Shown: positions 24,631 through 36,100 of the stretch, one piece after another
How the letters are laid out: each line of letters begins with the position of its first letter
Position numbering within the stretch: the stretch's first letter is position 1
Assembly (NCBI GenBank): GCA_009792885.1
Contig: WMCF01000030.1
Span: forward strand, 5,926,119 to 5,990,118
DNA: 64,000 bases
Direction: 5' to 3'
Origin: Eremophila alpestris peregrina
Taxonomy: Eukaryota; Chordata; Aves; Passeriformes; Alaudidae
Made by a program: the position numbers and the translations under genes
The notes under the pieces: model-generated
Databases searched by the model: none
Told to the model about the DNA's origin: nothing
What the model saw: the letters and a program-made list of their open reading frames with translations, nothing else

Positions 24631-26810
24631 GAAATAATGTCTAACTAATTATACTTTACCTGACCTTGAGCAAAGAGGAGTCATAAATTCTGCAGCTGTG
24701 TTCTCAAAAAGCAACCTGCAAAATCTGTCCTGCAGCTGACTTTAAAGATATTCCCTCACTGGATCCAATTAAGGAACTAATCTCACTACAAAGAACTGCA
24801 TTTTTGTGTATAATACTTCCCCATCCTATAAGCACATTCCACGTTTATCAGTAAATCCTACTCCCCACCCCATCAACCAACAAATTAAAATATATGTTCT
24901 ATTGTTTTGCATACCTTCTAACAGGTTATTTCTAACAAGATTCTGAGGTAAAAGTTTAAAAATAAATATTTCTTATAACTATAGCTTGACACCATTGTGA
25001 AGAGTGAAAATATCCACAAAGTAAATGCATATTAGTGGAGTCACAATTTCTGAAATCACTAATTAAATTCTGCTATGGCAGTGGGGCATACCTCATGTTT
25101 ATACACCAGTTTTGACTGATTTCTAATAGGCAGGTGTACAACTGGTGTGTAACTATTGCAGATAACAGTTTCATACATTTTTTTATTTTATTTGTACATA
25201 CTTTTGGAAAAGAAAAACCTCATGCCATGGACATTAGCAATAGATAGATAATAAAGTCATAGAAGTCTGAGTTTAAACCTGCACTTATCAGCTAAAGTTT
25301 TTACTTTTATCACCACCATCACTGAGTCAACAAACAGTCCTATTAACAGACACACCAACATGTAGTTGATGAATGTAAAATATTGGTCTGTGTTATTTTC
25401 CTTATCACCTGATGTGTTATTAAACTAACAATGTATTGTTGAGTAGACACAGTGTTGAACACCAGAGAGGCTGCACATCCCTTCTGCCCTGACTGCCCCA
25501 GGACAGTGACATGTCTGCAGTCATAACAATATGGATCCACTCCCTATTTCCTCTTTTCTTTGCAAATTACATTAAAGAATTTTCTGTAACTTCTCAGTAA
25601 ACTACAGAGATTGTTTTTCTAACACGTTAAAACACACATATATTCAGAAGAAAAGCCAAAAATTATCTCCAGAATTGAAAATCTGAGCAGATTTTTCCAT
25701 TTAGGTGCAAAAAAGGAGCTCTGATATAGGAAGAGAGCAAGTTTAGAATTTTCTCTTGGCCATCTTCCTTCTTTCTTCTTCTGTATCAACATATAAATTT
25801 TGATGTGTGCGTAGATGTGAGTAGAAAATGCAGCAATTATGTTTGTTTGAGGAAGATGTGAGCACCCTTAGGAGTGTGCCAGGAAATGCAGAAGCAAAAA
25901 CATCAAGCTTTGCAGATCCACAGTTTCTGATTTACCTTTCATGAGTGATTACAGAGGAACAGAAACCATTTCAAAAGAGAACAGTCAGCAATGTTTACAT
26001 TTAGAGAACTGTTACACCTTCCTACTCAAAGACCAAATAATGAGAAAATGAAATAACCAATAATGTAGCAAAAAATCCATAGAGCAAATCAAAGCTCTCA
26101 ACAACAGAAAATATTCTACATTTAGATTTTTAAAGCATATAAAAAAAAATCTAAATTTTACTCCTTTCTCAATGTTTACTTTTACAGTTACATTGCCAAT
26201 ATCTTGTTTAATCTTATAAACTTTACATTTAATATTTTTCCTATTTAAATGTACACAAAATTACTTACATAGTATTCTATCTCAGTAGAACATAATGATG
26301 AAATGGTCAGCACTACTTGTTTCATTGAAATAACTCCTTGATAAGATGATCAGTGTCCTCAGATTTATTGGAGTGATAGAATTATATAGTGTAAAAGAGA
26401 CTCAGTGATTTTTCAGATGTCACTGGTAATTCTGGTATCTCAGAATTACCTACAGAAATATAGAATATCTGATAAAATCTCAGTTATTCAAAACTGTGTT
26501 TATTTGTAGCAGAACATAATTAACTTAATCTATCTTGCAGTTGCTGTTAGTAAAACCAAACCTTCAATGACACAATATGTACAACTTGTTTTGGCTTTGA
26601 AGGTGTGGTATCAGCCATAATACCAATTTATATTCAGTGTACAGTGATTCTTGCCTACTTCTTTTATGAATCAATGGGTAAAATAGATCAGAAAAGTTTT
26701 TCAGTTTGCTGGCCAATTGAGCTAACAGTGATCCTCACTCAGTGTACTGAGGACCATGTGCTGGAGAAAGCTGAATCCTTAAAAGCTATCTGCAAATCTT
26801 TGTATAATTA
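24631..26810. other. Unannotated A+T-rich stretch
   Basis: No gene or repeat family recognised. An imperfect inverted pair ACACCAGTT...AACTGGTGT lies near 25103-25155. Confidence 0.5.
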
Positions 26811-26891
26811 TTTTCCAGAATATACTGGGTTAAGGAACACCCATCAGTTATCCACTTAAAGCTGTGGAAAATTGTGGTCAGTTGTCATATA
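26811..26891 (+). repeat. Unidentified dispersed repeat, copy A
   Basis: 81 bases align without gaps to 30950-31030 with 12 mismatches (about 85% identity). The longest shared blocks are 'aatatactgggttaag' and 'aaaattgtggtcagtt'. Similarity fades on both sides. I do not recognise the family. Confidence 0.75.
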
Positions 26892-28174
26892 ATCACAAAA
26901 CTCCCACCAAATGGAAAGACAGCTTTGATATAAACAAGTGAATCTACAGCTGAAAAGATGTTCAAGTCTGAAAAATCTAGTCTTTTTTTGAAGTACTGAA
27001 ATTTGACACTTTCATTTTCTCAGCATCTTGGGCTGGTAAGACTTCACAATCCTATCTCTGCAGCAAAGAGAATTCAGCTGAATGGAAATACAAGAGCTGA
27101 GAATTAAAGCTGTGAAGAATTAGTACAGATAATGCATATTCATGCATATCTAAAGGATTTTCTTTGTAGAAAAATAATAACTAATAAATTTGAAATGTAG
27201 TTTTCTGTAAGTTGTTTTAAAGAATGATAGGATAGGAAAAATGTTATTTATATGGCATTAATGAATACAGGACTACATCACATACAAAGATTGTTTTGCA
27301 TTGCCTTTCCCTGAATAAAATGTAGAATAAAAAATTGTTGCTGCAAAGGCAGATTAGAGTTCATGCACTTATTTCAAAATGTGAAGCAGAATTCCAATAA
27401 GAAACACAGTAAAATCCAAGACTTGCCTATAAAATACAGTATAAATTACTCTTTCATCTGAATATATCTTCAGGAACAATACACACAATTATCCATTCTT
27501 TCTTTATTGTGCAGTTCTCTACCATTATTCAATATTGTCCCTAATGCTTCTACTATTTCTATTATCACTATGCAAGTAAAGATTGCATTCTATTTTTAGT
27601 TCTCATCTTGAATTGCTTTTTGAGTCTGGATAAGGTGCCTGTCTTTATTTCTTCTTCTTTTAAGAGGAAAAAAAATTATTATGAATAATGGCTTCCTTTG
27701 AATACTGCCTTTCTTTTGAATAATGCTCTGCAAGTGAAACAGCTTCACAGCTTGACCTAAAGTCTAGGGAATTCGTAAGAAGCTTTTTATTGACTTCAGT
27801 GAGTTTTGGGTCAGACTCTCTATGAATTATATTGAACAACCAACTTTTTATTTTGCAAAATGCCACCAAATTTATACTTGAAATTTAATTCACAATACTG
27901 TTTTATTACTCCCTTCAAATGATAACATTTCAAGTTTTAGATTCTGAATTTAATGCCACATCTAACTGGCCACAATAGAGGAAAAAAAGGAAAGTTGGTA
28001 CTTCCTAAAAGGTTATCTGAAATATCAACCTAATTTGAATGGATCAAGTTGGTCCTGTCACTAAACACATAATCAAAACAAAACAAAACAAAAGAAACAA
28101 AAAAAGCCACAAAAAATTTGGTGTTTTTTTACTGGAGCAAAATAAATTTCAAATGAGAAAAATGGAACATAGGA
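26892..28174. other. Unannotated A+T-rich stretch
   Basis: No gene recognised. A short (CAAAA)n run lies near 28076-28106. Confidence 0.5.
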
Positions 28175-28289
28175 TTGTGTTCCAGAACATGTTGTCAAGT
28201 TAACTTTCTAAAGTGCTGGACAGATTGGTTTCAAGTGAAGAACTCTCTGCTGGACTTTGTTACTCTCCTGTTTTTCTTGTATCACAGAG

Positions 28290-28680
28290 ATCCGAATTAC
28301 CCCAATAGACTTGTCAGGATTATAACACTGGTGGATGTTGGGTCCACTGTGGACATCACGGGCTGTGGGAGACAGCCTGCTTCACCATGGTCTTCCCATG
28401 GGCTGCAGGAGAATCTCCACTCCAGTGCCTGAAGCACCTCCTCCTGCTCCTTCTTCAATGACCTTGGTACCTCACATGTTCTTACACCTCTCTTCAGCTG
28501 CAGTTGCTCAGATTCCCCTCCTCCTCTTCTTAAACACATCATCCCAGAGCTGCTATCACTGTCCCTGATGGGCTCAGCCTTAGCCAGTGATGGATCCATC
28601 CTGGCCCCAGCTGCCATGGGCTCTGTCAGATAAGGGGAAGCTTCTGGCAGCTTCTCACCCCTGCAGCTCCACTGCTACAA
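28290..28680. repeat. G+C-richer interspersed repeat-like block, probably ERV/LTR-related
   Basis: An abrupt G+C-rich insert in A+T-rich DNA, with phrases I associate with a common avian interspersed sequence ('catcacgggctgtgggagac', 'ctgcaggagaatctccactc', 'gcctgaagcacctcctcctg', 'ggggaagcttctggcagctt'). I recognise it from memory of bird sequence, not from a database, and cannot name the family or orientation firmly. Frames on both strands (77-106 codons) are part of this block and not host genes. The right end passes into an A/C-rich simple tract at about 28676-28720. Confidence 0.5.
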
Positions 28681-28720
28681 AAAAACCCACACACCCCAAA
28701 CCAAAACCACAAACCCACAA

Positions 28721-30949
28721 AAGGTGACATCTGTGGTATTTGATCCTTTAACTGGACACCTTCAATTACTGCAAGATTACAACAGAGAGTACATGTAAGT
28801 AAAATGCTAAAAAATGACAAAGCCGGTTATGAAAGAAACAAATAAAAAGAAATTAGATGGACTGCATTTAAATGTAAGTTCATTAGAAGTTCCAAGACTC
28901 TTGGTAAACTACAAAAAAAAATTCAAGATCTAAGAAAAAGCAGATATGTCGTGTCTAAAATGTCAGCTGTTTTTCTATTTACCTTGTGGGTAATGTCTTT
29001 TGATGGATAATACAGGCAATGGAATTTGATTCCTAATTTTTAAAAATGTTTTAAAGTCACCATGTTTTCATATTTTTAGAAGCAGATTTCTTGAATAAAC
29101 ATGGTATAAGACAGTAATCTGAAGTATATTTACTTCCTGAAGGAGATCAACTGAACTTGCTTCTGTTTCTCTCATTTCACTTTAACAAGGACAACAAGAA
29201 GTCTAACAAAGTAGATCAAATGAAGGTGTAATGAGTTTACCCTTTTTGTCCTCAAAATAGTTATGAACTAATCTAGTTTTATTTGAGCTAAATATCCAGT
29301 TATTGTTTCTTATTTTTATGAGTTTTCAGTTGACATCTTCAACTGACATAAACAATCACAGTTGTAGAATTTATAAAAGAAACTGTGTGAAGCACTGCAT
29401 AAAATATCTGAACTATCTGAATTAAGCATTCTGTTCTATAAGGAACAATTGTTATTTAAAATCTGTACTGATTAGAGCATATAAAATAAAAATATATTAA
29501 AATTGGTCACTGAATGTGGAAATTAACATTTCGCTTTGAATCACTTTGGATAAAAGCAGCAGAAAAAAACTAGGGAAAGATGTGTGGTGTCTATGAATGA
29601 GCTCTGCATTTATTCCAAACTGCAGTTTCCAGACAACATCCAAAAACCTTCCTGTGTGTGGCCAAACAGCTAGAGGCATCACTGGCATGTTTGAAAAACT
29701 TATCTGACTATTGGACTGAGCAGAATAAATGCAGAAGGGCTTACTGGATGTAATGTCATGCCCAAGAGAGCTGAGCAGTAAAGGCAGGAAATTTTTCTCT
29801 TTTTTGAGTTTTTTATATTACAACACTATTAAAGGATATTGAGGCAGAGGAATGGCAGTGAACTTAAGACAAAATTAAAGAAAATCTATTGGAGTAAGTT
29901 TAATAGCAACAATGACATGATCTAGTGCTGGAGATATCTCAGACCCATCAGAGATTAGAATTAGAAATCCCAAGGGAGTGTAAAGTCAAATTTTTGTACT
30001 GCTTCAGTTATTAATAGAATCTTCTCTTCAGAGCTGACATAATTTATAAAGCACATTAGGGTTTTTTTTTCCACCATATTTATATAACAACAAAACCAGT
30101 GAAAATAACAAACAAACATGTTTTATTAGGGTAAGGAGGAAGCTAAAAAAAAGAAATAACTCCTTAGTATGTCTGGATCATTTCCACAGTACTGCCATAT
30201 GGCAGATTCAGCAAGTGTGCAGCAAAGCTGCAATAATTTGTGATTGTTTTAGGCAGATCTGGCAACTGTTAACTAAAGATAACAGAAACCAACCTTTCAG
30301 TGAATATGGTGCTATACTCTCTGCTTGCACAATCTTCTCGTGGTCCTGAGTGTCTCAAGGGTGGAAAGCAGTTTAAATGGCTTAAAGTGACCAGAGTTAC
30401 TCTTAATCAATGGTCATGGCCAAAGAATGACTGAATCTTCCTTTCTGCTTTCTTTGATATGAAGGTAGGTAAAACAAGTCTAAGTGTAACCCTGCTTATG
30501 CAGCTGAGGAAAGGAGAGGTGGCTAAATTACCAAATGCAATGAAATGACAAAAAAAGGCTGCTAGGTCTGTAAGTGTACACTGAACCTTAAAATGGCTAA
30601 TATAAGAATAAATAAATTAAAAAACCCCTATAACTCACCAGTGGTTTTACATAACAAAGCAGCTCTGAAGTACATATGACTACTTATACAGAAAGGTTCA
30701 TCCTGACTCATGCTGTTACTTGCTTTCTAGTTCTGTCAGAGTTCAAACCAGAAATCTGTACTGTCCTGGTCTTGTATTCTTGCTGATGGTAGGATTAACA
30801 CTCTTCTGACCAAACAAATGAGGCAATTTTTAGAAGCAAACTTCTCAGAAAAACTGCACCAGGTTAACAAAATACTTTCTGAAAATGGTGATTGTGTTAG
30901 TGCAAGGAAAGTAAGCAAAATCATTAAAAGAGTCATTAATTCAGAAATA
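28721..30949. other. Unannotated A+T-rich stretch
   Basis: No gene or repeat family recognised. An 8-bp perfect hairpin (TCAGTTGA/TCAACTGA, 5-nt loop) lies at 29326-29346. Confidence 0.5.
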
Positions 30950-31030
30950 TTTTCCAAAATATACTGGGTTAAGATGCACTCATCCTTTATCCACTCAAAA
31001 CTGTGCAAAATTGTGGTCAGTTCTTATATA
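30950..31030 (+). repeat. Unidentified dispersed repeat, copy B
   Basis: Partner of 26811-26891 in the same orientation, 69 of 81 positions identical and no gaps. The frame that is open through the complement of this copy is closed in copy A, so shared coding is not supported. Confidence 0.75.
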
Positions 31031-33257
31031 TCCACTCCACAATTCAGAATAACTCAGTTAATAATTAATAATTGTTTCCTATTTTGTGGGTACTATAAAA
31101 AAAAAAAAAAAATCCTTGTACTGCATTTCTTTGCCAGTCTTCCAGAAATGTTATAATTTCATTTCATAACCAAGGTTCCCCAATTTTAAGGGATAGCAGA
31201 GGCGGCTTTAAAAAAAAAAAAAAAGTGTCTTTTTGCTAGATATTTTTGCTTCTATAATCAAGATTTCATGAGAGTTTCGTGTTGAACATAGAAAAAGCAG
31301 TATTTTACACTGCTTTTATGTTTTTTTTTATATCACAATCTCCAAGAGAATAAAGCCTACTAATTTCTATTTACAGTAGAAGTACTGATATCTCAACATA
31401 TAACATTGATAATTATTCCTATGATTAGTTTAGTGTCTATCAGAACAGTATGAAGGGACAGATGAAAAAAGCCTAGGAAGTGGACTTTAAGTTTGAAAAT
31501 GTCATAACATTTCTCTGCTATGGCCCAGTGTAGTTGAGCATCCAGTGTACAAGAAGTCTGATGCATACAGTATAAAGATGTTCTGCACAAAGTCTGCTCA
31601 CGTGCTTCTTCATGTTTTGCAGACTATAAATCAGTTATTAAATAGAATACTATTTTGCTAGACCAGTGATTTTCAACCTTTTTTTTTTCTTTCTTTTTCA
31701 AATTTACAGATAGATAAAATATTACCACTGGAGAAGCAGACCTTTGAATAGCAAATTTTAAGTCAGTCAAAAATAAGCTTATTTGTCAGTCACCTTTCAC
31801 ATTTCCCTTGGTGTTACCTGATTAATGTTCAATTCAGAAACTAAAAATTCAAACCCTCTGTGGCTGATGTAGAGCAGCTGAAGAAAAATCTACCCTTAAC
31901 AAAGGTATTGCAAATTCTGCATTGAATTGAGCAATGTAATAAAGACATGAGTTCAGAGAATAGGAAAGTCATAAGGCAATAACAGAGGTCTGTTTTTGGG
32001 TCACTGCATTCACCTTGAGTAGCTTTTCTGAAGATTCTGTTTTCTGGTGAAAGAATGGCTTTCAAGAAGGATTTCAAGCAGATCAGTGGTGTTGCTTTGC
32101 AGGTATTTGTGGGGAATCATCCCAGCCAGAGTAAAATAACAGGAATATATTAAACTTTGTTTGCTTTATGTTTACAATATGCACTGTATTACAATGTAAT
32201 TGCTTCAGCAGTGTATCTTCTAGTAGCAATAATGTTTCTAATATTTTTTTTATTGAGTGTTTGTCATTTAAACATTAATTCAATTGTCTTTGCAAATATT
32301 TGCTTTCTAGCTGTTACCAGGAAGCTCAGCACAGTGCACCTTGAGTCAAATCAGGCAATCCCTGCCTTTCACTCAGTGCCTTCCACAGGATAACTTGAGG
32401 AAGATTTAGTTGAGGAATTTAACAACATAGGGACTCTGTCTTATTAAAAATCTTTGGTTTGCTTTTGTCTAATAAAAGCCAGTGTCTGAGTTGAACTAAA
32501 GAAAGTCACTAAATTTTTTGTCTCTTAGGAGGTTGAGCATATACTTTGATAGCATGTTTCAACCACTGCCTTGTTTTTAATATTACAGCTTCTCCAACTG
32601 GGCAGTTGTGTGAGGTTAATAATCATCAGGGACCATGATTCTAAGAGGTTCTGTGAGTGTGCATATTGGCAAATGTCAAGCCTGTGTACAGCTACTTTGC
32701 AGATGTTCTGCAGTTTCTTAACTACAAGAACACCTTTTAGAGTAAACCCAGACTCTGTGATCATCTGCCCTGCTAATCCTAATTATCTTTAATGGAACTC
32801 TGGAGTTCATGATAGTAACACCTTGATGTTAAACTGCTTAATTCAATGTATGACGTCTTGCCTCTATACTCATCAGTCATACAGTTTAGACTTAGAAGAA
32901 ATAAATAGCTTGTGTCTTTCTAAAAGACAATCTTCTTGACTACAATAAAATCAGGAAAAACCCTCCATGTTCATCAGTAAATTTTTTTAATGTTATGTCT
33001 AACAATGAAACCTAATTTCTCATTTGACTTCTTTTTTTACTGTTCAAACACTGCATTTTATTTAGATTTTCCCTCCTAGACTGAAGGCCATGTTGGATTC
33101 CACCTTTTCTCCTCATTGAGAAGTATATATGAATTACAATTTCGTGATGAGGTTCACCAGAATAATGTAACACTCTCGACATTATAAAGTACCATGAAAC
33201 ATCAGTGTTCATATGTTGGCTGACTTACCTCCTTAAACCTAAGTACACTGTCTTGCC
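31031..33257. other. Unannotated A+T-rich stretch
   Basis: No gene or repeat family recognised. Poly(A) runs near 31098-31112 and 31210-31223, and poly(T) near 31679-31688. Confidence 0.5.
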
Positions 33258-33780
33258 AAGAATCAGAGAATAATTCAGTTGGCAAAGATTTCCAAGATTA
33301 GTGAGGATAGCCTTTGATGGGTCACTGCCTTGTCAGCCAGACCATAGCACTAAATGCTACCCCTAGGTGTTTCTTGAAGACCTCCAGGGATGGTGATAGC
33401 CTGGGGCAGCCCAATGCTATGTTTAACAACCCTTTTCATGCAGAAATTCTTTCTGGTATCCAACCTGAACCTCCTCTGGCACAGCTTGAGGCTATATCCT
33501 CTTGGGCTGCCTGGGAGAAGAGGGTGACCCCCACCTAGCTACAGCTCCTTCATGGCAGCTTTAGAGAACCATGAGGTCTTCCCTGATCCTCCTTTTCTCT
33601 AGGCTAAATAACCCCAGCTCCCACAGCTGCTCCTAATATGACAATCTCTAGCCCCTTCACCATCTCCCCTGCCCTTCTCTGGACACACTTCAGCCCTCAG
33701 TGTTTTTGTTGAAGTGAGGGGCCAGAACTGAGCACAAGATTTGAGGTGTGGGTTCACCAGGGCTAAGTACAGAAGTTCTT
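33258..33780 (-). mobile_element. CR1 LINE 3' region, minus strand
   Basis: Long complement match to the CR1 tail: 'aagaatcagagaataattca' at the 3' end of the element, then 'gacctccagggatggtgata', 'atccaacctgaacctcctct', 'ggcacagcttgaggctatat', 'cctccttttctctaggctaa', 'cttctctggacacacttcag' and 'gtgaggggccagaactgagc'. It is 5'-truncated at about 33780. One of the longest CR1 copies in the window, but diverged and non-coding. The 74-codon frame inside it is not a gene. Confidence 0.92.
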
Positions 33781-35234
33781 AATTGAACAGATCTGTCACA
33801 TAAAAAATGCCATATACCCATAGAAACACACTGCAAACCAGTTAATTTTGTACAGAAATAATCTATTCAGTAACATGTCTTACTTTGTTCTTTGATATAT
33901 TTAATGCTGAGCTTATTACTTTGTAATTACCTGAAGAGATTTCTGTTCACTTCCATAGGGTTTAGATTAATGCTTTCTCTTAGCGCCTTCATTTCAGACA
34001 AATTAAAAAAACAAACAAAAGGCAGATTTTATTTAAAATATAATTGGAACTTATGTATTCTACACATGTTTCAGCAGTTTTAATAAACAATAGAATCCAT
34101 TCAAATTTTTATTTTTTGCCCTAGGATATTTCAAACTGTTTAAGAAAGCAAGAAATATCTTCTGTCACATATCTCAAGATGGATGTAATGTTTAGTATTT
34201 GCTTGTCATCACATGGAGAAAAGCCTTGTATATCTTAATTTTTTTATGACCTTGCTTGCAAACTAACAACCCTGGGCAAGCCTATCAATGCCTTTACAGG
34301 AGTTAGCTGGCACAGTGAAGCAAATCACCTAGTTTAATTCAGAGTTCAATGTTAATTCATGATGCCTTCATTGCTCTGTGTTTGGGACAACTAATTAATC
34401 AAACTCAGCTTAGGTTGTTGAAATGATCTGACTAAATAGGATTTAAACTGATTATAATTTTTAAAATAGAATCTCATTACCTGGGTAGATTTGACAGAAT
34501 GTTTATATCTATGTTTGAATTGCTAATGTACAATTAGAAAAGTAATCATGTGAAGTATTAGAACACTATGTGCTCTGAGAACTATTTATTACTCCTTGGG
34601 CTGCCTCTCTGATATAAAAATAATTTTCCACTAATAAATGAAAAAAAAGCAGAAGTTCAGTATCATATTTACAATACTTCTTTATTAATGAATATACAAC
34701 CTATATTGAGCTACTTTGGAGAAAATTCAAAATGCATTGCTGAAATGGAAACAGAAATGGAAAAAATTCGAACTGCAAAGGAACTTAATCCATTATGTTA
34801 CAAGGTAGACTTTTTTGGAGATGTGTTTGGAAGCAACAGTTGCTCCAGCACATACATAGTAAGTATCTCTTTGAATTATATGACCACATTTTGAACTGCA
34901 CATACATACCCACCACCACTCACAGGGAGACACAGAGACATCATGAGGAGTGGGATAAGAATTACACATCTTGTGTTTTGTTGTGGTGCTGCATCCTTGC
35001 TCTGTCCACTCCTGGTCCTGCTCTGTTATCTCAGGAGCTCCTGGTAAGCCCTGACTGAACCAGCTGAGCCACCAAGTGAAGCACTCCTTGGTGGCACCAG
35101 TTTGTTGTTGAAGTGTCCCTTGACTGTGCTCTTGCATGATAAAGGTATGAATAATTCTGGCCATAACAGGAACATCAACTATCTGACCAAGGTGGGGAAC
35201 AAAGAATAAGCAGTTATCCTTCTTAGCCCTGGAA
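33781..35234. other. Unannotated stretch
   Basis: No gene recognised. The segment from about 34900 to 35200 is less A+T-rich and could belong to the LTR-like repeat that follows. Confidence 0.4.
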
Positions 35235-36100
35235 GATCATTCACCTGAATTTTATAGCCCAAATGAAATGATGCTGTTTCTAAAAGACATCTTGAAAAAA
35301 TTAATTTTAACCTGAGTGGAACACTACCGTGGATAAAAAATATCTAGTAGTTACCCACTTGTGCTATGGCCAGGATGGAAACTGACTGATGACTAGAGAC
35401 TATCATCTTGTGACCCTATAAACAGTGGTCTTTAGGGAAGCCCTGTGAGTTGTCCTAGACCACAGCAGGCTACACCAGCATTTGCCCCAACATGGGACAC
35501 CTCTTGGAGTTCATGAACTCTCAAGTTTGTGATATTCAAAAGAGTATCATTGATGATGAGACCTAGGTGGATATTCCCCACCTCACCATTCCTCAAGATG
35601 CAACCCGTACCTGTTGAGAGATGCTAAGGGATTTGATGCATTTCACTGAACCTGAGTGGAATTTTAATTTTAGAGCCATAAATACAGATATGTTATATGC
35701 ACCTCTTTGTCTGCATCTGTGCATTGATTAAGGTGTGAATGATATTATTGTGAATCTATAATAAGGGCATTTTTGTAGATCAAGTAAACCCTTTTGAGTC
35801 ACCTTATAAATTTTAAATTACTCAAGTGATTAAGTGCTGCTAAACCCTTTTGTGTCCTTATCTTTTGTAATCATATCCTTTGCACCTTTATCCTTTTGCA
35901 TTCCTTGTCTTCTTGTAAATCATTCTAAGTTGATTCTAATCCAATTTTCTTATGTACTCTTCCTCTATGTAGTAAGTAATAGAGTGAACCTTGCCATTCA
36001 ACTCTGTTAAAGTCATACTTTCACAAATTCATATAAAAACTTCTTTTTTTTCAGTACCTTTGATGATTATTCTTTGAATGACCTAAGCACTCATTCAGAA
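35235..36100 (+). mobile_element. Probable ERV LTR-like repeat
   Basis: Segments such as 'acagcaggctacaccagcat', 'ggatattccccacctcacca', 'tacagatatgttatatgcac', 'ctgctaaacccttttgtgtc' and 'cattccttgtcttcttgtaa' resemble a repeat I associate with songbird endogenous retroviral sequence. Near the right end a degraded polyadenylation-like 'catataaaaac' precedes a T-rich run. I could not identify TG...CA ends or a target duplication, and the exact family and boundaries are uncertain. No retroviral protein motif is visible. Confidence 0.5.

Noticed and set aside
28297..28617. 106-codon minus frame as a gene
   Set aside because: It lies within a repeat-like G+C-rich block with overlapping frames on the other strand.
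33314..33538. 74-codon plus frame
   Set aside because: Antisense to a CR1 tail, which is non-coding there.
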